Below are positions 1 through 5,077 of a DNA stretch of 5,708 bases, one piece after another. Below the pieces are notes generated by a model. The model saw only the letters and a program-made list of their open reading frames with translations. It ran no database searches and had not been told where the DNA came from. The stretch covers positions 1 through 5,708 of the forward strand of contig DLBD01000074.1 in the NCBI GenBank assembly GCA_002494125.1, read 5' to 3'. Position 1 is the stretch's first letter, and every line of letters starts with the position of its first letter. A program made the translations under genes and the position numbers. The DNA is from Ruminococcaceae bacterium UBA7030 (lineage in GTDB: Bacteria > Bacillota > Clostridia > Oscillospirales > Acutalibacteraceae).

Positions 1-192
1 GGTTATCAGCAGCAGCCACCTGTTCAGGCAGGTTATCAGCAGCAGCCACCTGTTCAGGCAGGTTATCAGCAGCAGCCAATGCAGGGCGGCTATCAGCAGC
101 AGCCGATGCAAGGCGGCTATCAGCAACAGCCTATGCAGGGCGGTTATCAGCAGCAGCCGATGCAGGGCGGTTATCAGCAGCAGCCAATGCAG
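1..192 (+). repeat. In-frame tandem repeat array encoding GYQQQP units
   Basis: Two 30-bp units at 1-30 and 31-60 are identical at every base and encode GYQQQPPVQA. They are followed by four 27-bp units at 61-87, 88-114, 115-141 and 142-168 encoding GYQQQPMQG, and a degenerate last unit from 169 that passes into a glutamine run. The 27-bp units differ only at synonymous third positions (ggt/ggc, cag/caa, cca/ccg/cct), so the peptide is conserved while the DNA has drifted. The array continues off the left edge, so the total copy number is unknown. Confidence 0.97.
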
Positions 193-282
193 CAACAGCA
201 AAACGCACAGTGGTTCTGTCCTAACTGCGGCACACCGAACACAACTAATTTCTGCACAAACTGCGGAACACAAAAGGCATAA
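1..282 (+). CDS. Partial C-terminus of a repeat-rich, zinc-ribbon protein, probably an SPFH-domain (YdjI-like) protein
   Basis: The reading frame is open from base 1, so the gene starts upstream and only its last 93 codons are seen. Codons 1-64 are a low-complexity array of GYQQQPPVQA and GYQQQPMQG units, surely disordered. Codons 71-89 form a zinc ribbon, WFCPNCG then FCTNCG, with cysteine pairs at codons 73/76 and 85/88. It ends at TAA 280-282, 24 bp before the next gene. Q/G/P-rich linkers followed by a terminal W/F-CPNCG ribbon are typical of clostridial SPFH-domain 'virion core protein' homologues of B. subtilis YdjI, a PspA-associated membrane-stress protein, and the two downstream genes fit that operon. 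The SPFH domain itself lies outside the window, so the identity is inferred from the tail and the context. Another zinc-ribbon protein with a disordered linker is possible. Confidence 0.72.
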   Translation, partial: GYQQQPPVQAGYQQQPPVQAGYQQQPMQGGYQQQPMQGGYQQQPMQGGYQQQPMQGGYQQQPMQQQQNAQWFCPNCGTPNTTNFCTNCGTQKA

Positions 283-306
283 CGACTAATCCAAAGGGGA
301 GAGAAT

Positions 307-1416
307 ATGTCCGATTTACTTGATTATAAATGTCCTGCCTGCGGTGGTGCGCTTGCATTTGACACCGCAACGCAGAAGATGAAATGTCCTTATTGCGACT
401 CTACATACGAAATGGCTGAGCTTCAGCAAAAGGACGCTGTGCTTGACACACAGCAGGCAGAAATGCCTCAGAACGCTGTTACACAGGATAACTTTGACTG
501 GAACACCGATTCGGCACAGGACTGGAACGGCGAGGACGCTAATATGTCCGTATTCGTTTGTAAATCCTGCGGCGGTGAAATTGTCGGCGACCAGAACACA
601 GTTGCGACCGCTTGTCCGTACTGCGGTAATCCCGTTGTAATGAGCGGAAGACTTTCAGGCCAGTTAAAGCCTAACTATGTAATCCCGTTCAAGCTTGATA
701 AGAAGGCTGCGAAGGATATGCTTAAAAAGTATGTTTCTTCAAAGAAGTTTGCTCCTAATGCCTTCAAGTCTGAAAATAAGCTTGAAGAGATAATGGGTAT
801 TTACGTACCTTTCTGGCTCTTTGATTCAAATATCAACGCCTCTGTAAATTACGAGGCTACAAGGGTAAGAACGTGGAGCGATAAAAAGTACAACTATACT
901 GAAACAAGCTACTACGACATCTACCGCCAAGGCAATATGGGCTTTGCAAATATTCCTGTTGACGGCTCTACAAAGATGGCTGACGACCTTATGGAATCTA
1001 TCGAGCCTTTCGATTTCAACGAGGCTGTTGATTTCCAGACAGCATATCTTGCCGGATACCTTGCAGACAAATATGACGTTGATATGCAGGCAAGTATCCC
1101 GAGAGCTAATGAAAGAATCAAGGCGAGCGCCGAGGATACTCTCAAAGGCACTGTAAACGGATACACAAGCATTATCCCGAAGCAGAGCTTTGTTCAGCTT
1201 ATAAACGGCGTTTCAAAGTATGCGCTTTATCCTGTATGGATTCTTAACACCTCATACAAGGGTGAGAAATACACCTTTGCAATGAACGGTCAGACGGGTA
1301 AATTCGTGGGCGATATTCCGATTGACAAGGGCAAGCTTGCCGGCGTCTTTTCTGCTATCGCTGTCGGCGGAACTGCTGTTATCTTCGGTATCGGCAGACT
1401 GCTCGGTTTACTTTAA
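307..1416 (+). CDS. Double zinc-ribbon membrane-associated protein, YdjG-like
   Basis: This 369-residue protein has two N-terminal zinc ribbons of the TFIIB-like type: CPAC/CPYC at Cys9, 12, 27 and 30, and CKSC/CPYC at Cys85, 88, 103 and 106, separated by an acidic, Q/N-rich linker (about 40-80). An alpha/beta-looking middle region contains aromatic stretches such as YVPFWLFDS. The C-terminus (about 344-369) is a Gly/Ala/Ile/Leu-rich hydrophobic segment that probably anchors or inserts in the membrane. The start is set by an AGGGGAG Shine-Dalgarno site at 295-301. B. subtilis YdjG, of similar length, combines zinc ribbons with membrane association and works with YdjH, PspA and YdjI in envelope stress. 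The neighbours here are the same types. Ribbon-containing proteins of this kind are often annotated as primosomal N'-like or TFIIB-type by ribbon similarity only, and I see no helicase or transcription-factor domain. The biochemical function is unknown. Confidence 0.8.
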   Translation: MSDLLDYKCPACGGALAFDTATQKMKCPYCDSTYEMAELQQKDAVLDTQQAEMPQNAVTQDNFDWNTDSAQDWNGEDANMSVFVCKSCGGEIVGDQNTVATACPYCGNPVVMSGRLSGQLKPNYVIPFKLDKKAAKDMLKKYVSSKKFAPNAFKSENKLEEIMGIYVPFWLFDSNINASVNYEATRVRTWSDKKYNYTETSYYDIYRQGNMGFANIPVDGSTKMADDLMESIEPFDFNEAVDFQTAYLAGYLADKYDVDMQASIPRANERIKASAEDTLKGTVNGYTSIIPKQSFVQLINGVSKYALYPVWILNTSYKGEKYTFAMNGQTGKFVGDIPIDKGKLAGVFSAIAVGGTAVIFGIGRLLGLL

Positions 1417-1423
1417 GGAGGTG
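1415..1423 (+). promoter_or_regulatory. Strong Shine-Dalgarno site overlapping the upstream stop codon
   Basis: AAGGAGGTG begins inside the TAA stop of the preceding gene (1414-1416) and lies 6 nt before the ATG at 1430. It decides the start of the TPM-domain gene and suggests that the two genes are translated from one mRNA, probably coupled. Confidence 0.85.
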
Positions 1424-1429
1424 CGCATT

Positions 1430-2302
1430 ATGAAAAAAAGATTATTGATTTTTGTAACTGTTCTGGCACTCCTTTCAAGCATTAGCATCTGCGCTTTTGC
1501 CGATGAGTTCGGGGATAATAATGAATTATATATTCCCGACGCTGCAATAGATATGGATTATGCTTCGGCAGATGATGGTATGGTGTTTGACTACGCCGAC
1601 ATTCTCACGGATTCTGAGGAAGCAGATATTTCATTAAAGCTTGAAAATATCTATGATAAGTACAACTTTGGCGCTTATGTTTTAATTGTTGATTCTATCG
1701 GCGCAAATTCGACCGTTGCGTATGCCGATGATTTCTATGATTACAGCGGACTCGGCTACGGTCCAAATCACGACGGCTGTATCCTTCTCATCGCTGTAAA
1801 TTCAAGGGATTGGTATATTTCCACAACGGGTTACGGAATTACTGCACTTACTGACGCAGGTATTCAGTATATCGGCAAGGATATGGTAAGGTACCTTTCA
1901 GATGATAACTGGTCTGACGGCATTATGCAGTATGCGATTGATGTTGACGACTTTGTAGCACAGGCAAAGACAGGCACGCCTTATGACGTTGACAACCTTC
2001 CCGCTGAAAAGAAAACAGCAGGGGAAACAGTTAAGGGAATACTTATTGCTCTTGTTGTTTCACTTATAATTGCTTTTGTTGTTATATCAAGCATTAAGAA
2101 GAGCTATAAGCCGGTAAGGTTTAATAAGAATGCTTCTAATTATCTTGTTCCGGGTTCACTTCAGATTACGGGCTCATATGACAATTTCCTGTACTCAAAT
2201 GTAACCCAGACAAAAATTGAGTCAAGCTCGTCATCGGGCGGAAGCTCAACCCACGTTGGCTCGTCGGGTACTTCACACGGCGGCGGCGGTGGAAAATTCT
2301 AA
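1430..2302 (+). CDS. Secreted/membrane-anchored TPM-domain protein, YdjH/YgcG-like
   Basis: The 290-residue product starts at ATG 1430, chosen for the near-perfect Shine-Dalgarno site and because it opens a classic signal peptide: MKKR, a hydrophobic core (5-23) and a probable cut after AFA24. Residues about 53-175 match the TPM (YgcG/YdjH) family: FDYADILTDSEE at the domain start, YSGLGYGPNHDGCILLIAV (105-123), DWYISTTGYG (127-136) and TDAGIQYI (141-148). A single transmembrane helix covers about 203-222, followed by Lys/Arg residues. The tail is Ser/Gly-rich and ends in SHGGGGGKF, as is common in YgcG-type proteins. The expected topology places the TPM domain outside and a roughly 70-residue tail inside. 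TPM domains occur in envelope stress and photosystem repair proteins. In B. subtilis, YdjH partners with YdjG in the PspA system. The membrane-stress role is inferred from family and context. Confidence 0.87.
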   Translation: MKKRLLIFVTVLALLSSISICAFADEFGDNNELYIPDAAIDMDYASADDGMVFDYADILTDSEEADISLKLENIYDKYNFGAYVLIVDSIGANSTVAYADDFYDYSGLGYGPNHDGCILLIAVNSRDWYISTTGYGITALTDAGIQYIGKDMVRYLSDDNWSDGIMQYAIDVDDFVAQAKTGTPYDVDNLPAEKKTAGETVKGILIALVVSLIIAFVVISSIKKSYKPVRFNKNASNYLVPGSLQITGSYDNFLYSNVTQTKIESSSSSGGSSTHVGSSGTSHGGGGGKF

Positions 2303-2334
2303 TTCTGATATCATTAGTTTTTCACACTAAAAAA

Positions 2335-2366
2335 TGTCGCAGGATTAATTCCTGCGGCAATTTTTT
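2335..2366 (+). terminator. Rho-independent terminator of the zinc-ribbon/TPM unit
   Basis: A 9-bp stem pairs 2336-2344 (GTCGCAGGA) with 2350-2358 (TCCTGCGGC), containing one T-G wobble. The loop has 5 nt, and a T-A pair can extend the base. TTTTTT follows at 2361-2366. It starts 33 bp after the TPM stop. An A-run just upstream (2329-2334) could also give weak activity in the other direction. Confidence 0.9.
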
Positions 2367-2429
2367 ATGTGCATAATTAAGGTATATGTATTTTATAATT
2401 AAAATTATAGAAAAACAATAATTTTGTTG

Positions 2430-2458
2430 TTGACTTGCAGACAAAGGAGTGTTATTAT
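2430..2458 (+). promoter_or_regulatory. Sigma-A type promoter of the alcohol dehydrogenase gene
   Basis: The -35 element is TTGACT (2430-2435) and the -10 element is TATTAT (2453-2458), separated by exactly 17 bp. Each differs from consensus by one base. Transcription would begin near 2465, giving a leader of about 47 nt. The promoter lies in an AT-rich stretch between the upstream terminator and the gene, which supports a separate transcription unit. Confidence 0.8.
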
Positions 2459-2469
2459 ACTAACGAAGA

Positions 2470-2487
2470 TTGACAAATCTTTAACAA
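2470..2487 (+). promoter_or_regulatory. Candidate Rex (redox repressor) operator
   Basis: TTGACAAATCTTTAACAA matches the described clostridial Rex site, TTGTTAA-N4-TTAACAA, at 12 of its 14 defined positions. The right half-site is perfect. It sits just downstream of the predicted transcription start, a place where a bound repressor would block transcription, and it precedes an alcohol dehydrogenase, a classic Rex target. The region is AT-rich, so a chance match cannot be excluded. Confidence 0.5.
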
Positions 2488-2511
2488 ATTTATTATTCGG
2501 AGGAATATTTT

Positions 2512-3735
2512 ATGGCAAGATTTACCTTACCTCGTGATGTTTATCACGGTGAAAATGCTCTTGAAGCATTAAAGACCTTCAAAGGTAAGAAGGCAATTAT
2601 CTGCGTTGGCGGCGGTTCAATGAAGCGCTTCGGCTTTCTTGACAAGGCACAGGCTTACCTTGAAGAAGCAGGTATGGAGGTTAAAATTTTTGACGGAATA
2701 GAGTCTGACCCGTCAGTTGACACAGTAATGAAGGGCGCACAGGTTATGCTCGACTTTGAGCCTGACTGGATTGTTGCTATCGGCGGCGGTTCGCCAATCG
2801 ACGCTGCAAAGGCTATGTGGATTAAATATGAATATCCTGACTGCACGTTTGAGGATATGTGCAAGGTGTTCGGAATTCCTGAACTTCGCAAGAAGGCTCA
2901 TTTCTGCGCAGTTTCATCAACATCAGGTACTGCAACAGAGGTTACTGCTTTCTCAATCATCACAGACTATGAGAAGGGTATCAAATATCCTATCGCCGAC
3001 TTTGAAATCACTCCTGATGTTGCAATCGTTGACCCTGCACTTGCACAGACAATGCCGCAGAAGCTTGTTGCTCATACAGGTATGGACGCAATGACTCACG
3101 CAATTGAGGCTTATGTTTCAACCGCAAACTGCGACTACACAGACCCGCTTGCTATCCACGCTATTGAGATGATTATGAATGACCTTGTTCCTTCATATAA
3201 CGGCGATAAGGAAGCACGCGACCGTATGCACAATGCTCAGTGCCTTGCAGGTATGGCGTTCTCAAATGCACTTCTCGGCATCGTACATTCTATGGCTCAT
3301 AAAACAGGCGCTATCTTCGCTGATTACGGCGCACATATCATTCACGGTGCTGCAAACGCTATGTATCTTCCTAAGGTTATCGCATTCAACGCAAAGGACG
3401 AAACCGCAAAGAAGAGATACGGCGTAATTGTCGACTATATGGGTATCGCTGACAAGAATGCAACTGATGACGAAAAGGTTGCAGCTCTTATAGCTTATCT
3501 CAGAAAGATGAACGACGACCTCAATATTCCTCATTGTATTAAGAATTACGGTGCTGACAGCTTCCCGACAGAGCAGGGATTTGTTCCGGAGGAAGTATTC
3601 CTTGAAAGACTTCACGATATCGCAGTTAATGCAATCGGTGATGCCTGCACAGGTTCTAACCCTCGCCAGCCTTCTGTTGAAGAGATGGAGAAGCTTCTCA
3701 AGTGCTGTTACTATGACACAGAGGTAGATTTCTAA
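2512..3735 (+). CDS. Iron-containing alcohol dehydrogenase (class III)
   Basis: The 407-residue product is a full-length, cytoplasmic Fe-dependent alcohol dehydrogenase that interconverts aldehydes and alcohols, in fermentation mainly reducing the aldehyde to dispose of NAD(P)H. The N-terminal dinucleotide domain carries GGGSMKRFG (33-41) and GGGSPIDAAK (91-100), and STSGTATEVT is at 136-145. The metal ligands expected from E. coli FucO are all visible: Asp192 and His196 in GMDAMTHAIEAY, His259 in GIVHSMAH, and His278 in IIHGAANA, with His263 as the nearby conserved histidine. The spacing between His263 and His278 is about five residues longer than in FucO, as is usual in related clostridial enzymes. 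GGGS at 33-36, in place of the Asp found in NAD-specific relatives, resembles NADPH-using butanol dehydrogenases. Start: CGGAGG at 2498-2503, 8 nt before ATG. The physiological substrate cannot be read from the sequence. Confidence 0.95.
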   Translation: MARFTLPRDVYHGENALEALKTFKGKKAIICVGGGSMKRFGFLDKAQAYLEEAGMEVKIFDGIESDPSVDTVMKGAQVMLDFEPDWIVAIGGGSPIDAAKAMWIKYEYPDCTFEDMCKVFGIPELRKKAHFCAVSSTSGTATEVTAFSIITDYEKGIKYPIADFEITPDVAIVDPALAQTMPQKLVAHTGMDAMTHAIEAYVSTANCDYTDPLAIHAIEMIMNDLVPSYNGDKEARDRMHNAQCLAGMAFSNALLGIVHSMAHKTGAIFADYGAHIIHGAANAMYLPKVIAFNAKDETAKKRYGVIVDYMGIADKNATDDEKVAALIAYLRKMNDDLNIPHCIKNYGADSFPTEQGFVPEEVFLERLHDIAVNAIGDACTGSNPRQPSVEEMEKLLKCCYYDTEVDF

Positions 3736-3749
3736 AATTATTAAAAATA

Positions 3750-3786
3750 ATCCGTCGGGGCAGTTCAGTTGCTCCGGCGGATTTTT
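3750..3786 (+). terminator. Hairpin terminator between convergent genes, probably bidirectional
   Basis: A 12-bp stem pairs 3750-3761 (ATCCGTCGGGGC) with 3771-3782 (GCTCCGGCGGAT), including two G-T wobbles, around a 9-nt loop. TTTTT at 3782-3786 serves the alcohol dehydrogenase transcript. On the other strand the stem is followed by T-rich sequence (complement of 3737-3749), so it can also end the minus-strand hexosaminidase gene, whose stop codon lies only 5 bp away. Confidence 0.9.
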
Positions 3787-3787
3787 G

Positions 3788-4972
3788 TTATTCCTGATTT
3801 GTTGCTGATTTTATATATTCATATGAGTAATTTGTTTTCACAAATTTCAGCCATCCGAGAGGCGTTTTCATCCTTGAGGACGTCCATTTCTTATTGTCCT
3901 CAAATTCTACAAAGTCAAGCTTTTTTCTGATATTTTCAATCTCTTTGAGAAAATCTTTATACTTCATATTGCCTTTTCCGTTAAGTGTAAACGAAACGGC
4001 GATAAGCCTTGGAAACAATAGTTTTTCAAGCCTTGACGACGAATTGATATATTCCGTCCAGACAGGCGCTTCAAGACCAATAATATTTTTCTTTCCGCTT
4101 TGCGTAAGACCTTTTAATTCGGGACTAAATGAATAAGTGCGGTTGAGCGGAGTAATCATATAATCGTAGTCAAAATAATAGTAGCTAAAAGGCGAAAGAA
4201 TTGCCATTCCGCCGCTGTTTATATATTCAATACTTGCCTTGTCGTTTTCCTTCCAGTACTGGATAATCGCTCTTTTGTCAAGATTTTTGCCCCTTGCAGC
4301 ATCGTTCCAGACAATTACGTGCCTGCCCTTCTTTTCAAGATAGTCTATTATCCTGTTCATAAAATGGTTTTGATATTCTGCAAAATCCGTTATGCCAAGC
4401 TCCTTCATCTTCTTTCGGCAGTCAGGACAGCTTTCCCAGTGCTTTGACGGTGTTTCGTCACCGCCGATATGAAAGTATTCTGACGGAAAAATTTCGCAAA
4501 ACTCGTCAATTATATTAAAGAGTATTTCATATATATTACTTTTAGCAGGGCAAAGTACGTCGTTATAAATACCTTGGTGTGTTTTGATTTTGACGTCTTT
4601 CTTTTTGCAGCACAGCTCAGGCATAACCGAGAGGAGAGCGCTTGTGTGACCGGGCATATCAAATTCGGGCACGACGTCAATTCCTTTTTCAGCGCAGTAG
4701 CTTACAACCTCCCGCATTTCTTCTTTGGTGTAAACCCTGCCGTAAGGCTTGTTGTCGTAAACCTTGCCGAAATCAGAGTACGGTCTTTCTGCTGCATCAG
4801 TATTAAGCATTGGATATTTTTCACACTCAAATCTCCATCCCTGGTCGTCTGTAAGGTGCCAGTGAAATTTGTTAAAACCGAGTTCAGATATAGCGTCGAT
4901 GAGCTTTTTAATCTCGTCAATCGGTTGCATATGTCTTGCGCTGTCGAGCATAAAACCTTTGTATTTATACAT
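3788..4972 (-). CDS. GH20 family beta-N-acetylhexosaminidase-like glycosidase, cytoplasmic
   Basis: The 394-residue product is mostly a GH20 TIM barrel. GH20 enzymes release terminal beta-linked GlcNAc/GalNAc by substrate-assisted catalysis. Visible hallmarks are GFMLDSARH with Arg13 (6-14), FHWHLTDDQGWR (36-47), PEFDMPGH (102-109), the catalytic Asp172-Glu173 pair in HIGGDE, VWND (222-225), the tyrosine-rich strand 264-271 (includes YYYFDYDY), and GLEAPVWTEYI (299-309), whose Trp and Glu line the sugar site. There is no signal peptide and no N-terminal GH20b domain: the barrel starts at about residue 5. This suggests an intracellular enzyme acting on imported oligosaccharides or recycled cell-wall fragments. 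ATG 4972 is preferred because GGGGTGAT, complementary to 16S rRNA, lies 5 nt upstream. A start at 5164 would add 64 unrelated residues over the promoter and into spoVAD. The exact substrate is unknown. Confidence 0.92.
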   Translation of the reverse strand: MYKYKGFMLDSARHMQPIDEIKKLIDAISELGFNKFHWHLTDDQGWRFECEKYPMLNTDAAERPYSDFGKVYDNKPYGRVYTKEEMREVVSYCAEKGIDVVPEFDMPGHTSALLSVMPELCCKKKDVKIKTHQGIYNDVLCPAKSNIYEILFNIIDEFCEIFPSEYFHIGGDETPSKHWESCPDCRKKMKELGITDFAEYQNHFMNRIIDYLEKKGRHVIVWNDAARGKNLDKRAIIQYWKENDKASIEYINSGGMAILSPFSYYYFDYDYMITPLNRTYSFSPELKGLTQSGKKNIIGLEAPVWTEYINSSSRLEKLLFPRLIAVSFTLNGKGNMKYKDFLKEIENIRKKLDFVEFEDNKKWTSSRMKTPLGWLKFVKTNYSYEYIKSATNQE

Positions 4973-4974
4973 AT

Positions 4975-4983
4975 AATCACCCC
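4975..4983 (-). promoter_or_regulatory. Shine-Dalgarno site of the GH20 gene
   Basis: Read on the minus strand, GGGGTGATT ends a few bases before ATG 4972. GGTGAT matches the extended anti-Shine-Dalgarno complement. It fixes the start well inside the much longer open frame that continues to 5164. Confidence 0.7.
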
Positions 4984-4997
4984 GTATTCCTGATTTT

Positions 4998-5026
4998 AAT
5001 ATACTATTTATTCTTCTTTTTGTAAA
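4998..5026 (-). promoter_or_regulatory. Sigma-A type promoter of the GH20 gene
   Basis: On the minus strand the -35 element is TTTACA (5026-5021) and the -10 element is TATATT (5003-4998), with a 17-bp spacer (5020-5004). Each hexamer has one mismatch to consensus. Transcription would start near 4991, giving a short leader of about 20 nt that holds only the Shine-Dalgarno site. Confidence 0.65.
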
Positions 5027-5045
5027 TATAAAACATAAAAATAAG

Positions 5046-5077
5046 ACCTCGGTAAAAACTATAACCGAGGTGTTTTT
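5046..5077 (+). promoter_or_regulatory. Terminator-like hairpin covering the spoVAD Shine-Dalgarno site
   Basis: A perfect 8-bp inverted repeat, ACCTCGGT (5046-5053) and ACCGAGGT (5064-5071), encloses a 10-nt loop and is followed by G and TTTTT (5073-5077) directly before ATG 5078. The 3' arm contains GAGGT, the only visible ribosome-binding site for spoVAD, so the folded form would hide it. The form is that of a short intrinsic terminator. Whether it terminates, attenuates or limits translation cannot be told from the sequence. Confidence 0.6.

Noticed and set aside
1..192. CRISPR or noncoding satellite array
   Set aside because: The repeats are directly adjacent with no unique spacers, have lengths in multiples of three, keep an open frame and vary only at synonymous positions, so they are protein-coding repeats.
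1322..1429. Upstream extension of the TPM gene to an earlier ATG
   Set aside because: It overlaps the end of the zinc-ribbon gene by about 95 bases, has no proper ribosome-binding site, and would put 36 residues before an obvious signal peptide. AAGGAGGTG before ATG 1430 decides the start.
2394..2409. AT-only palindrome TATAATT-AA-AATTATA as an operator
   Set aside because: It is a 7-bp arm palindrome of only A and T in an AT-rich spacer, about 20 bp upstream of the -35 element. Chance is a sufficient explanation and it matches no regulator site I know.
4574..4993. 139-codon plus-strand open frame opposite the GH20 gene
   Set aside because: It lies fully antisense to conserved GH20 catalytic motifs, has no recognisable domain, and is best explained as a frame shadow. 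Other short open frames within the alcohol dehydrogenase, zinc-ribbon and GH20 genes were dismissed for the same reason.
5000..5040. Forespore sigma-G promoter for spoVAD
   Set aside because: TATACTA (5000-5006) and CATAAAA (5034-5040) each resemble the CATWHTA -10 element, but neither has a matching -35 element at the right distance, so I did not annotate one.
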